Below are positions 8,618 to 17,259 of a DNA stretch of 64,000 nt, one piece after another. This stretch comes from Hymenobacter jeollabukensis (lineage in GTDB: Bacteria > Bacteroidota > Bacteroidia > Cytophagales > Hymenobacteraceae). Positions within the stretch are counted from its first letter, which is position 1; every line of letters begins with the position of its first letter. The notes beneath the pieces are model-generated. The model was not told where the DNA came from, searched no databases, and saw only the letters and a list, made by a program, of their open reading frames with translations. A program made the translations under genes and the position numbers. Where the stretch lies: NCBI RefSeq assembly GCF_005771675.1, contig NZ_VAJM01000005.1, forward strand, positions 1 to 64,000, in the 5' to 3' direction.

Positions 8618-8990
8618 TAAAATTCATCTAAACCTCATTATTTATTCATCGTATCGCGCGTTCATGCAGGCGCCTGTTCCTTATAGTAGCCGGGAAGACC
8701 AGGCAGAAGATTGAGTGTGGGCTATCTTTTAACGGATTTTAGGGTAGCCATCAGACCGGGCGCGAGAATAAGTTGCGTTGTTTATTTTGGTAATATTCTA
8801 ATAAACGCGTTTGGCTAAAGAATGGCCGAGCGGACGATTATTAGGCGCGCCTAATGAATCGGGCTGATATTGCTAAAGTCCAGTATTGGGAATAGTCCGG
8901 CGTGCCGTGGTAAACCAAGGATAAGAAGGGGGAATTGGCCGCCCAAAGTGGGAATAAGAAAGGTCGGTCGGCGTGCTTCTCAGGCCACTT
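8618..8990. other. AT-rich divergent intergenic region with a 16-bp palindrome
   Basis: This stretch between the metalloprotease and ricT holds no gene I can support. It is clearly poorer in GC than its surroundings. A perfect palindrome, attaggcgcgcctaat, lies at 8840-8855 and could be a protein-binding site; no partner is identifiable. Confidence 0.5.
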
Positions 8991-9001
8991 GCCGAATTAC
9001 G

Positions 9002-9009
9002 TATCTTTG
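9002..9009 (+). promoter_or_regulatory. -7 box for ricT-gldH
   Basis: tatctttg matches TAnnTTTG exactly, 64 nt before the GTG start of ricT. No clear -33 element at the normal spacing. Confidence 0.5.
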
Positions 9010-9073
9010 TTTGAAACCGAATTGTTCTTCGCGGGCCCCACTCCGGTGGCCTGCTTGTTAATAGATCTTCATT

Positions 9074-10624
9074 GTGGCTTGCACTTCATGTTCCAGTGGG
9101 GGCGGATGCTCTACCGGTGGTTGTGGCTCGAAAGGGGGCTGCTCGTCAGGTGGCTGCACGCGCCTGAATGTATTCGACTGGTTGCAGGACATTGACCTGC
9201 CCGCTGGTTTTCAAGAATTTGACCTCGTCGAAATCCGCTTCAAGGGCGGCCGCAAAGAGTTTTACCGCAACGATAAGCGCATCCATCTCACCACCGGCGA
9301 CGCCGTGGTGGTGGAGGCCGGCGGCAACGGCTGGCACCTGGGCTACGTCTCGCTCAAGGGCGAGCTGGTGCGCCTGCAGATGAAAAAGAAGAAGGTGCCG
9401 CAGGACTCCAAGGACATCCGCGGCATCCTGCGCGTGGCTACGGAGCAGGACGTGGAGCGCTACGAAGCCGCCCGCGAGCTGGAGCTGAACACCATGTTCC
9501 GGGCCCGCTCGGTGGTGGATGAGCTGCGGCTCAAAATGAAGCTCTCCGACGTGGAGTACCAGGCCGACCGCACCCGCGCCACGTTCTTCTACTCGGCCGA
9601 GGACCGCGTCGACTTCCGGGACCTGATCAAGCGCCTGGCCGAGGAATTCCGGGTGCGCGTGGAGATGCGGCAGATTTCGCTGCGCCACGAGGCCGGCCGC
9701 CTCGGCGGCATCGGGGCCTGCGGGCGCGAGCTGTGCTGCTCCACCTGGCTGACGGAATTCAAGAGCGTGAGCACCACCGCCGCGCGCTACCAGAACCTGA
9801 GCCTGAACCCGGCCAAGCTCTCGGGCCAGTGCGGCCGCCTGAAGTGCTGCCTGAACTACGAGCTGGAAACCTACCTCGACGCGCTGAAGGACATTCCGCA
9901 GGTGTCGCGGCCGTTGCAAACGCAGCTGGGTGAAGCTTTTCTGCAGAAGACCGACATCTTCAAGAAGCGCATGTGGTTTGCCCTCCGCGGCGACAACAAC
10001 TGGGTGATGCTGCCCACCGAGCGGGTAAAGGAAATCCTGGCCCTGAACAAAGCCGGCGAGAAGCCCGACACCCTGCTGGCCCCCGTGACGGAACCGGTGG
10101 TGGAAGTGAGCGTGCAGGAGCACGTGGAAGGCTCGCTCGACCGCCTCGACGACAAGATCAAGGCCGGTAAACGCACCAAGCGCAAAAAGAAAAAGGAGAA
10201 GGAAAAAGGCCCGCTGACGCCGGCAGCCGGTGTGCAGCCCAAGCCCACGGCGGCCGTGCCCAAAGACGCCCCGCGCCCGCGCCCCGAGCCCAAGCCCAAA
10301 CCGCCCGTGGAAGCGGCCCCGGCGGCAGCCGAAGGCGGCGAGGCCCGCGGTGGCAAAGCCGGCAGCCGCAGCGGCAGCAACCGCCGCGGCCGCGCCAACG
10401 TGAGCACCGACGCTCCGCGCACCGACCGCCCGGCCCCGCGCTTCGACCCGCGCTTCCGCAACAACGCCGGCGGCGACAACAGCGGCCCGGACGCGGGAGC
10501 CGCCCGCCCGCCACGCGAAGAAGGCCGGGGCGAGCGAAGCGGCCGCTCGCGCCGTGGTGGACGACGCGGTGGGGGGGAAAGCGGCCCCGGCGCGCCCGGC
10601 AATTCAGCTCCCTCCGCTTCCTGA
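9074..10624 (+). CDS. ricT: RicT / PSP1 domain protein with Cys-rich N-terminus
   Basis: A 516-residue PSP1 C-terminal-domain protein of the RicT (YaaT) family. In Bacillus subtilis, RicT acts with RicA and RicF in an iron-sulfur complex that affects RNase Y-dependent RNA processing; the role in Bacteroidota is not settled. The conserved core runs from about 25 to 330, with cysteines in GACGRELCCSTWL and CGRLKCCLNYE as in the family. The N-terminus is strikingly Cys/Gly/Ser-rich (six Cys in the first 28 residues), and residues from about 365 on are a disordered Lys/Arg/Pro/Ala tail with RRGRR motifs. The start is GTG at 9074 since an in-frame stop (TAG 9062) lies just upstream. gldH follows 12 nt after the stop, so the two are probably co-transcribed. 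Confidence 0.85.
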   Translation: MACTSCSSGGGCSTGGCGSKGGCSSGGCTRLNVFDWLQDIDLPAGFQEFDLVEIRFKGGRKEFYRNDKRIHLTTGDAVVVEAGGNGWHLGYVSLKGELVRLQMKKKKVPQDSKDIRGILRVATEQDVERYEAARELELNTMFRARSVVDELRLKMKLSDVEYQADRTRATFFYSAEDRVDFRDLIKRLAEEFRVRVEMRQISLRHEAGRLGGIGACGRELCCSTWLTEFKSVSTTAARYQNLSLNPAKLSGQCGRLKCCLNYELETYLDALKDIPQVSRPLQTQLGEAFLQKTDIFKKRMWFALRGDNNWVMLPTERVKEILALNKAGEKPDTLLAPVTEPVVEVSVQEHVEGSLDRLDDKIKAGKRTKRKKKKEKEKGPLTPAAGVQPKPTAAVPKDAPRPRPEPKPKPPVEAAPAAAEGGEARGGKAGSRSGSNRRGRANVSTDAPRTDRPAPRFDPRFRNNAGGDNSGPDAGAARPPREEGRGERSGRSRRGGRRGGGESGPGAPGNSAPSAS

Positions 10625-10636
10625 TTTTTACCTGCG

Positions 10637-11161
10637 ATGATGCACCGAATGCTGAACAACTGGCGCCGGGCCGCGCTGCTGCTGCTGCTGGCCCCGGCCC
10701 TGGCGGCCTGCGACCCGAACAGGGTGTACGAGGACAACGCCGACCTGAAAGCCAACGGCCAGCCCTACCTGTGGTCGGTACAGGACAAGCCCGCGTTTGA
10801 GTTCGAGATTACCGATCCGGCGCAGCTCTACAACGTGTACTTCAACGTGCGCAATGCCATGGGCTACGGCTACTACAACCTCTACATGAAAGCCACGCTG
10901 ACGGGGCCCGACGGCAAGCCGGTGGGCGCCCCCAGGCTGCACCAGATGATTCTGATGGACCCGAAGACCGGGGAGCCGCGCGGCAACGGCACCGGCGACA
11001 TCTACGACCACCAGTTTCTGGCCATGCCACGGCAGCGTTTTGCGCAGGCCGGCAAGTACCGCGTGGTGCTGGAGCAGTACATGCGCCAGGACGTGCTGCC
11101 CGGCATCATGTCGGTGGGTGTGCGGGTGGAGAAAGTAGCGGCTGAGGGCGCTGCAAAGTAG
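10637..11161 (+). CDS. gldH: gliding motility lipoprotein GldH
   Basis: A 174-residue lipoprotein with signal peptide and lipobox (LAPALAAC, Cys near 25). Features match GldH: Cys-Asp-Pro-Asn after the lipobox, then FNVRNAMGYGYYNLYM and a beta-rich C-terminal part (GDIYDHQFLAMP...AGKYRVVLEQYMR). In Flavobacterium johnsoniae GldH is needed for gliding. It follows ricT closely. Two ATGs (10637 and 10640) are equally possible; a terminator lies at 11188. Confidence 0.88.
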   Translation: MMHRMLNNWRRAALLLLLAPALAACDPNRVYEDNADLKANGQPYLWSVQDKPAFEFEITDPAQLYNVYFNVRNAMGYGYYNLYMKATLTGPDGKPVGAPRLHQMILMDPKTGEPRGNGTGDIYDHQFLAMPRQRFAQAGKYRVVLEQYMRQDVLPGIMSVGVRVEKVAAEGAAK

Positions 11162-11187
11162 AAGCCAATCAGCTATTTGAACAGGTG

Positions 11188-11217
11188 AAAGCCGCTCCGA
11201 AACCGGGGCGGCTTTTG
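11188..11217 (+). terminator. terminator after gldH
   Basis: gccgctcc and ggggcggc (11191-11212) form a GC-rich stem followed by tttt. The remainder up to 11310 shows nothing clear. Confidence 0.65.
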
Positions 11218-11310
11218 CGTTTCGGGCTACGCCGATATCGGTGCGAAACCGGGGCCAAGCAGGACGGGAAATGTATTCGTTTGGACAACTCCGTCGGAAA
11301 AGGCGGCGTA

Positions 11311-11318
11311 TAGTTTTG
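11311..11318 (+). promoter_or_regulatory. -7 box for the low-complexity protein gene
   Basis: tagttttg is an exact TAnnTTTG match 44 nt before the ATG at 11363. A TTTG at 11280-11283 lies 27 nt upstream, longer than the usual 17-23 nt spacing. Confidence 0.5.
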
Positions 11319-11362
11319 ACTGCTTTCCTACTTCTCACCCTAATCAACCAACACCTTTCACA

Positions 11363-13066
11363 ATGGCTGACAACACCAAAAATCCGAACAGCGCCCAGAA
11401 CCCGAACTTGGGTTCGACCCAGGGCACCACGGGCTCGACGGGCATGAACGCCAATGCCGGCGGTATGCAGGGCAACACCAGCAACCAAGCCGGTTCTTCT
11501 ACTTCCACTCCCTCGGGCCTGACCAGCGGCAACAGCAACCGCCCGTCAGGCTCAACTACTTCCAGCCAGTCGCTGGCCAACTCGGAAACGAGCATGGGCC
11601 AGGGCGGCCTCACCGGCTCGACCTCGGGCAGCAAAACGGGCAGCACCGCCAGCAAGTCGGGCAGCGCCAGCAGCAGCAAGAGCAGCGGCGCCAAATCGGC
11701 CACCGGGGCCGCTTCGGCTTCGTCGTCGGCCAGGAAAACGGGCAGCAGCGCCACGAAAGCCTCGTCGGGCAAGAGCGGCTCGTCGGCCGGCAAAAGCCAG
11801 GATCAGGACAGCCAGCAGGGCAACTACGGCGGCAACTTCGGCAACTCCATGGAAGCCAGCCACCGCGACCATGACCGCGACGAAAACATGTATAGCGGCG
11901 CCGGGCGCGGCGAATTTGGCTCGCAAGGACGCGGCAGCACCCAGGGTGGCTACGGCAACCAGGACCGCGACTACGACACCCGCTCGCGCGGCGGTGAGTA
12001 CGGCGACGACGGCTATAACCGCGGCCGCCAGGGCAACTCCTACGGCCAGTATGGCGGCCAGGACGACTACCGCGGCAACCAGGGCGGCTACAGCGGCAGC
12101 TACGGCCAGCAGGACCGCATGAGCAACAGCAACCGCGGCGGCATGCAGGGCAACTACGGCCAGCAGGGCGGCCACAACTACGGTGAGCAGCGCCAAGGCC
12201 ACATGGACAGCCACTACGGCCAGCGCGACTCGTACGGCTACCAGGAGCGCGGCTACGGCCAGCAGGGCGGTACCAGCATGGGCGGCGGCTACCAAGACCG
12301 CGCCGGCTCGCAGGGCGGCGACTACAGCGGCCGCAACTACGGCGGCCAGCCGAGCAACCAGGGCAACATGGGTGGCCGTGGCTACGGCAACTACGAGCGC
12401 GAAGACTACCGCAGCTCCAACGACAACGGCTCACGCTACGGCCAGGGCCAGGGCTACAGCCAGGACTACGGCCGCTCGTCGATGGGTGACCAGGGCCGCA
12501 ACATGCAGGGCGGCCGCGGTGGCCGCGAGCAGGACGACTACGGCCAGTACAGCACCCGCAACCAGCGCGAAGACCAGGACCGCTCGTCCTCGCGCGGGGG
12601 CTACGACAACCAGGGCTCGGGCCGGCGCGACTGGGACAACCAGAACAACCGCAGCCAGGGCAACTACGGCCGCAGCAACATGGGCGGCGGCCAGATGGGC
12701 AGCGGCTACGGCGGCGGCTACAACGATGACCGCTACAGCTCCGGCCGCTCCGGCTCGTCTTACGGCTCGCAGAACAGCAACTACGACTCGCGCAGCGGCT
12801 ACAACGAAGGGCGCGGCGGCTACATGGGCAACTCCGACCAGGGCTTCGGCTCGCGCGGCGGCTCCTACAACGACGAGTACGATTCGTCGAACCGCAACTC
12901 GCGCCAGGGCTCGGCCTCGCGCGGCGACATGCGCAACGAAGACCGCAGCCAGAACTACGGCCAGCAGAACCGCGGCAACTACCGCAACCAGGACGACGAC
13001 TCGGACTACGGTTCCGGCTCGGCCGGCCGCCGCAACCGCGGCCGCGACGATGACGACCGGTACTAG
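11363..13066 (+). CDS. Gly/Gln/Tyr/Arg-rich low-complexity protein of unknown function
   Basis: The 567-residue product has no signal peptide or recognisable folded domain. Residues 1-150 are Ser/Thr/Gly/Asn/Lys-rich and resemble a flexible basic tail. From about 150 to the end the protein is built of imperfect YGGQ, NYGQQGG, RGG, SRGG and DRDY motifs, ending in a mixed-charge tail RRNRGRDDDDRY. Aromatic Tyr regularly spaced among Gly, Gln, Ser and Arg is the composition known from RGG/prion-like RNA-binding proteins of eukaryotes. Coding status is supported by a 1.7-kb frame starting at an ATG behind a perfect -7 box and ending 15 nt before a strong terminator. Function not known; a cytosolic desiccation/stress or condensate-forming role is conceivable. 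Confidence 0.75.
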   Translation: MADNTKNPNSAQNPNLGSTQGTTGSTGMNANAGGMQGNTSNQAGSSTSTPSGLTSGNSNRPSGSTTSSQSLANSETSMGQGGLTGSTSGSKTGSTASKSGSASSSKSSGAKSATGAASASSSARKTGSSATKASSGKSGSSAGKSQDQDSQQGNYGGNFGNSMEASHRDHDRDENMYSGAGRGEFGSQGRGSTQGGYGNQDRDYDTRSRGGEYGDDGYNRGRQGNSYGQYGGQDDYRGNQGGYSGSYGQQDRMSNSNRGGMQGNYGQQGGHNYGEQRQGHMDSHYGQRDSYGYQERGYGQQGGTSMGGGYQDRAGSQGGDYSGRNYGGQPSNQGNMGGRGYGNYEREDYRSSNDNGSRYGQGQGYSQDYGRSSMGDQGRNMQGGRGGREQDDYGQYSTRNQREDQDRSSSRGGYDNQGSGRRDWDNQNNRSQGNYGRSNMGGGQMGSGYGGGYNDDRYSSGRSGSSYGSQNSNYDSRSGYNEGRGGYMGNSDQGFGSRGGSYNDEYDSSNRNSRQGSASRGDMRNEDRSQNYGQQNRGNYRNQDDDSDYGSGSAGRRNRGRDDDDRY

Positions 13067-13081
13067 GTTCGGATAACCCGT

Positions 13082-13117
13082 AAAAAAAGCCCCTCAGCAA
13101 TTGCTGAGGGGCTTTTT
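13082..13117. terminator. bidirectional terminator
   Basis: aaaaaaagcccctcagc and gctgaggggctttttt form a perfect stem with T-runs on both strands, between the low-complexity gene and the convergent NmrA-type gene. Confidence 0.92.
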
Positions 13118-13179
13118 TGTTGGAATAACGAAGTAGGGGCTGGGCCAGCTGCTGGTGAACCTAACCGCGTACCAGGGTG

Positions 13180-14058
13180 CTACGCCGGCAGAAATTCGGC
13201 CCGGTGCACCCGCACAAACTCCTGCATGGTGCGGGGCGGGCGGCCGGTGAGCTGCTGCACGTCGGTCGTTATGGTGGCAGTGTAGCCGGCGCGGATGAGG
13301 GCGTTCAACTCCATGATTGCGTCGATCATCCACTGCGGGGCACCCTGCATCCCTTGGCGGGCGGCTTCCTCCGGCACGTCGATGTACTGCACCGGGTGGT
13401 TGGTAGTCTGGCTGATAATGGTAGCCACCTCGTTGTTGCTCAGCGCTTCAGGGCCGGTAAGCGGATAGGCGCGGCCGTGGTGCCGGGCCACGTCGGCGGT
13501 GAGAATGGCGGCGGCTACTTCGGCAATGTCGAACGCATCGATGTAGCTGGCGCGCCCCTCGCCCTGGGGCTGGTAGATGCGGCCCTGCCCGCGGATGCTG
13601 GCGCCCTGGTAGGTAAGAAAGTTCTGCATGAAGCTGTTCGGCCGCAGAATGACGTAAGGCAGCCCGCTCTGCGCCAGGTACTGCTCGGCCTCGCGGTGCC
13701 AGCGCCCCAGCTGAATGCCCGGCTCCGCCTCGGCGCCCATCACCGACAGCTTCACCACCTGCTTCACCCCGGCGGCTTTAGCCGCGTCGATAAACCGTTT
13801 GCTGTCCTCCACCTGCGTTTCGGCCAAGGGCACGAGCAGAAAGACGCGGTCGACGCCGGTGAGGGCCACACCCAGCGTTTCGGGGCGCTGAAAATCCAGC
13901 TCCACCAGCTGCACCTCCGGGTTGAACTGGCGCAGCCGGTCGCCTTTGATGACAGAATGCACGCCGGCGCGCACGTGCACGCCGCGGTTGCTGAGGGCGC
14001 GCACCAGCTCGGCGCCGACGGTGCCGGTAGCGCCGGTAACCAGGATTGTGTCAGGCAT
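13180..14058 (-). CDS. NmrA-family NAD(P)-binding protein (atypical SDR)
   Basis: 292 residues beginning MPDTILVTGATGTVGAEL, the GxxGxxG Rossmann nucleotide-binding motif at the very N-terminus. The downstream SVMGAEAEPG, NSFMQNFL and YIDAFDIAEVAAAIL stretches are typical of NmrA/HSCARG-like atypical short-chain dehydrogenases, which bind NADP(H) and act as redox sensors or reductases. ATG 14058 was chosen because the nucleotide fold starts immediately; the frame extends further upstream but without sensible sequence. Substrate unknown. It shares the terminator at 13082. Confidence 0.87.
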   Translation of the reverse strand: MPDTILVTGATGTVGAELVRALSNRGVHVRAGVHSVIKGDRLRQFNPEVQLVELDFQRPETLGVALTGVDRVFLLVPLAETQVEDSKRFIDAAKAAGVKQVVKLSVMGAEAEPGIQLGRWHREAEQYLAQSGLPYVILRPNSFMQNFLTYQGASIRGQGRIYQPQGEGRASYIDAFDIAEVAAAILTADVARHHGRAYPLTGPEALSNNEVATIISQTTNHPVQYIDVPEEAARQGMQGAPQWMIDAIMELNALIRAGYTATITTDVQQLTGRPPRTMQEFVRVHRAEFLPA

Positions 14059-14206
14059 GGAGGTAGTGGTTCGGTTGGGGGATGATTGTGAGTCCAGTAC
14101 CACCGAGCTGCCCGCTTTGTTCGTGCGGCGCCCGTATGGCCGAAGATGCCGTCGGGGCCGGCTCTCCGGTAGCGCCCGGCACCCGTGTAGTGCGTACCGA
14201 GAGGCG

Positions 14207-15091
14207 TCAGCGGGTGGCGGTGCTGCCGCGGAAGCTGGCCCGAAACAGCTTGCCCTTCTCATTGCTGAGCACGAAGTCGTGGTCGTTGATGAAGGTCAGC
14301 GCCTCGGCCTGCCCGCTGCCGGGCAGAGGCAGGCAGCTCTTGGCCCCTTCGAACAGGGGCCGGCCGGGCTGCACGTCGAGCAGGTACACGTGGCCGTAGC
14401 CGAGCAGGGCCACGCGGCGGCCGTCGGGGCTGATGTCGGCGGCGGTAATCCAGGTATTGATGCGGATGCTGTCGGCGAGGTGGGCCACGTAGTTGCCGGG
14501 TCGGGCGGGCAGGTGGTATTCCTTCACCCAGTTGCCTTCGCCGCGGTTCTTGGTGAAGAGGTAGAGGCTGTCGTTGTGGTAGAAAAACGCTTCGCAGTCG
14601 AAGTTGCGGGCCTTTTTCTTGGGCGGAAACAGCTTCTGGTCGGGGTAGTGGAAGCGGATGGTATCGACCTGCTTCAGGTCGGGGCCGGAGAGGCGGTAGA
14701 CGCGCAGGTCGCGGCGCTTGTTGGCGTTGTTGCCGAAGTCGCCGATGAACAGCTGCCCGCGCTGCCGGTCCTGGGCCAGGTCTTCCCAGTCCACGTTGCT
14801 GGCGCCGCGCACCGGGTGCGTCCGAATCAGGTCGCCCTGCGGGTTGACGAGGTACAGCCAGGTGGTGTTGCCGCCGTCGCCGTGGGTCCAGAGGTTGCCG
14901 TCGGCGTCGGCCAGGGCCAGGCCCGAGCTTTCCACCACCTCCTGCTTGTGCAGGCGGCCCACCGTCTGCACGCGGTAGTCCTTGCTCACGCGGGCAAAGT
15001 CGCCGCGGTCATCCTTCTTGGTGCAGCCGCAGAGCACGGAATGCGCAAAAATCAGCAGGGGAATCAGCTTATCGCGGAGTACAAACAGCAT
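14207..15091 (-). CDS. predicted lipoprotein, propeller-like
   Basis: 294 residues. The N-terminus is a lipoprotein signal peptide with a Cys pair (SVLCGC) about 20 residues in, so it is probably anchored in the envelope. The rest consists of beta-strand-rich segments such as DADGNLWTHGDGGNTTWLY, LFIGDFGNNANKRRDLRVY and ITAADISPDGRRVALLGYGHVYLLD, the look of a beta-propeller. No catalytic motif is recognised. The ATG at 15091 is preferred over an upstream possibility because of the signal peptide. Same strand as its neighbours but 119 nt from the HhH gene, so it may or may not be in that transcript. Confidence 0.72.
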   Translation of the reverse strand: MLFVLRDKLIPLLIFAHSVLCGCTKKDDRGDFARVSKDYRVQTVGRLHKQEVVESSGLALADADGNLWTHGDGGNTTWLYLVNPQGDLIRTHPVRGASNVDWEDLAQDRQRGQLFIGDFGNNANKRRDLRVYRLSGPDLKQVDTIRFHYPDQKLFPPKKKARNFDCEAFFYHNDSLYLFTKNRGEGNWVKEYHLPARPGNYVAHLADSIRINTWITAADISPDGRRVALLGYGHVYLLDVQPGRPLFEGAKSCLPLPGSGQAEALTFINDHDFVLSNEKGKLFRASFRGSTATR

Positions 15092-15210
15092 GGCAGAGGC
15101 AGAAAAACGCAGCTTCGGGTGCCGAAACCGGGAGGGATTCTGCGCTGCCTTACGCAAAGCGCGGTGGATTGGCTGCAATTCGGCCGCGCCGGCCGCGGCT
15201 TACCCCGGCA

Positions 15211-16212
15211 TCAGAAGCGCAGGTAGGGGAGCAGCTTCTGGTAAGTGGCGTCGTCGAGCACGCGAATCTGGCGCAGGTCGGTGGGCTGGCGGAAGCGGCC
15301 GTGCTGCTGGCGGTAGGCCACTACCACGCGGGCCAGGCGCTTGCCCAGGTAGGGGTGCTGGCAGATTTCCTCGAACTCACCCTCGTTCACGTTGAGCGGC
15401 TGGGGCTGGTAGCCGGCCGGCACGAAGGTGTACTTGCGCAGGCTGTCGACCAGGTCGGGCGCGTCGCGCAGGCTGTAGATTTCGGCGGCCTGATCCACGC
15501 TGATGAAGCCGCCCAGCCGTTCGCGGTACTCCACCACCCGCGCCGACAGCCGCCGCCCGATACCGCGGATCTGCATGAGCTGGGTGGTGTCGGCCGCGTT
15601 CAGGTCGAAGGGCTGCAGGTTGCGCGGCTTGCGCGGAAACTTGCCCGGCGTACCGGCCGCGTCGCCGGCCTGGGCGAAGGGCTGCTGCTGGCGGTTGGGG
15701 TAGCGGCTGGCGTAGGCTTTTTGCTCGCGGGGCGGCAGCTGCTCGGGCAGCAGCAGGTAGGGCGCCAGGCGCTGGTAGGTGGTATCGTCGAGGCCGTAGG
15801 CTTTGCGCAGCTGCTCCTTGGCTTTGAAGCCGCCGATGACGTCGCGGTACTTCACCAGCCGCTTGGCCAGAAAGCGCGGCAGCCCGCGGGCCTGCCAGCC
15901 AGTTTCGTCCACCGCGTTGGGGTCGAAGGGCCGGAGCGGAATGCGGGCCACGCGCACGTAAGCGGGGCGCCGGGCCGGGTAGCGGCGGCGGGTGGCTTCG
16001 GCGGGGCGGGCGGCGGTCAGCTCGGTGGCTACCTGCTCCAGCTGCCGGCGGTCGGCGGCGGGGTTGTAACGAGGCAAGGCCGGGCGCAGCAGGGCCGGAG
16101 TGGCCAGCAAGGCCAGCAGCAGAATCAGCAGGAAAGCAAAACCATTGGTTTCGGTTCGGGAGAAGCCGAAATGCCGCCGCACAAAACGGCGCAGGGAATC
16201 AGCCACGGACAT
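15211..16212 (-). CDS. helix-hairpin-helix protein with N-terminal membrane anchor
   Basis: 333 residues. A transmembrane segment near 27-47 (GFAFLLILLLALLATPALL) is followed by three helix-hairpin-helix modules: GWQARGLPRFLAKRLVKYRD near 105-135, LMQIRGIGRRLSARVVEYRE near 212-240, and HPYLGKRLARVVVAYRQQHG near 285-315. This resembles ComEA-type proteins with non-specific DNA binding, but single-HhH ComEA is much shorter and the role in Bacteroidota is unproven. ATG at 16212; the frame could begin at TTG 16218. It lies about 97 nt after the propeller protein gene and on the same strand. Confidence 0.82.
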   Translation of the reverse strand: MSVADSLRRFVRRHFGFSRTETNGFAFLLILLLALLATPALLRPALPRYNPAADRRQLEQVATELTAARPAEATRRRYPARRPAYVRVARIPLRPFDPNAVDETGWQARGLPRFLAKRLVKYRDVIGGFKAKEQLRKAYGLDDTTYQRLAPYLLLPEQLPPREQKAYASRYPNRQQQPFAQAGDAAGTPGKFPRKPRNLQPFDLNAADTTQLMQIRGIGRRLSARVVEYRERLGGFISVDQAAEIYSLRDAPDLVDSLRKYTFVPAGYQPQPLNVNEGEFEEICQHPYLGKRLARVVVAYRQQHGRFRQPTDLRQIRVLDDATYQKLLPYLRF

Positions 16213-16308
16213 AATCAAGAATGCAACAGAACACTAGAATCGGCGGAAAATCTACTGATTAATAGTGTTTGTTGGATGCTTGCGGAGTAGAAAATATTGA
16301 CTGACTTT

Positions 16309-17259
16309 TCAGCGCGGCAGCTGGTAGACGCTGAAGCCTGTCGGCGTGAGAATGTAGAGGTAATGCTCGCCCACCAGCACCTGCGTGGCGTCGGGTGCGG
16401 GCAGCAGTACGGTGCGCTCCTGAAAGCTGTAGAGGTGGTAGAAGTGCAGCAGGCCGTCCCGCAGGTAGTACAGCTCGTCGCCGCGGAAGCCGGCCCAGCT
16501 CAGGCCGCTGATGGGCAGGCGCTTGCGGAAGTTGCCCAGGTTGTCGAACACCCACACGCCGCTGGTGCGGTCGACGAGGTAGAGGTTGTTCTGGTACTCG
16601 CGCAGAAAGCGGAAGTCGGGCTTGGTGCGGCCCAGCAGCACATCCAGGGGCGTGGCTACCGTCACGCGCTGCTGGGCCGAGCTGTACTGCAGCAGCGTCA
16701 GGTTGCTTTCGTTGAGCAGCCAGAGGTTGTCGTCGGGCGCGATGGTGGCCAGGCGAATCAGCCCGTTGTCGATGATTTCGGAAAAGCGCGTGCCGCCGAT
16801 GGGCGCCAGAAACCGGTCGAGCACCAGCAGCTCCTGCCGGTCGTCGTAGTACACCAGGATTTTGGCCGCGTTCCAGGCTTCCACCGAGCCGGTGTGGCCC
16901 ACCAGCGGCGGCGAGTAAGTGGCCAGCGGCTGCCCGTCGGGCCCGAACTGCCGCAGGCTGTTCCGGGCGTCGGTTACGTAGAGGTTGCCGCGCCGATCCA
17001 GCGAAGCCGGGCCGGGCTGGACCAGCGGCACGGTGCGCACCAGCGTCAGGTTGGCGGCCGGCGCGGCGGTGGTAGCCGGCAGCTGGGCCGCGGGGCGGGC
17101 TTCGGCCGGGGCGGTGGGCTGGGGCGTGGTCGTCTGGGCCAGGGCGGGCGCCCCGCCGAGCAGTGTCAGGCCAAGCGCGGCGGCAGCCGACTTGCCGAGC
17201 CGGGCATTCAGCCAGCGGGGCCTAGCCTTCAAAACGCTCCAGGGACAGGTTGTTGCCAT
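16309..17259 (-). CDS. exported beta-propeller-like protein of unknown function
   Basis: About 316 residues with a signal peptide (GKSAAAALGLTLLGG, cleavage after ALA). A Pro/Ala/Thr-rich linker (about 43-70) precedes a repetitive beta domain with GNLYVTDARN, DDNLWLLNESN, QNNLYLVDRTSG and GEHYLYILT blades, suggesting an NHL/SMP-30-like propeller. No enzyme motif is clear. The ATG at 17259 lies inside the 3' end of lpxH (38-nt overlap); a TTG at 17232 would also give a good signal peptide. Translational coupling to lpxH is likely. Confidence 0.7.
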   Translation of the reverse strand: MATTCPWSVLKARPRWLNARLGKSAAAALGLTLLGGAPALAQTTTPQPTAPAEARPAAQLPATTAAPAANLTLVRTVPLVQPGPASLDRRGNLYVTDARNSLRQFGPDGQPLATYSPPLVGHTGSVEAWNAAKILVYYDDRQELLVLDRFLAPIGGTRFSEIIDNGLIRLATIAPDDNLWLLNESNLTLLQYSSAQQRVTVATPLDVLLGRTKPDFRFLREYQNNLYLVDRTSGVWVFDNLGNFRKRLPISGLSWAGFRGDELYYLRDGLLHFYHLYSFQERTVLLPAPDATQVLVGEHYLYILTPTGFSVYQLPR

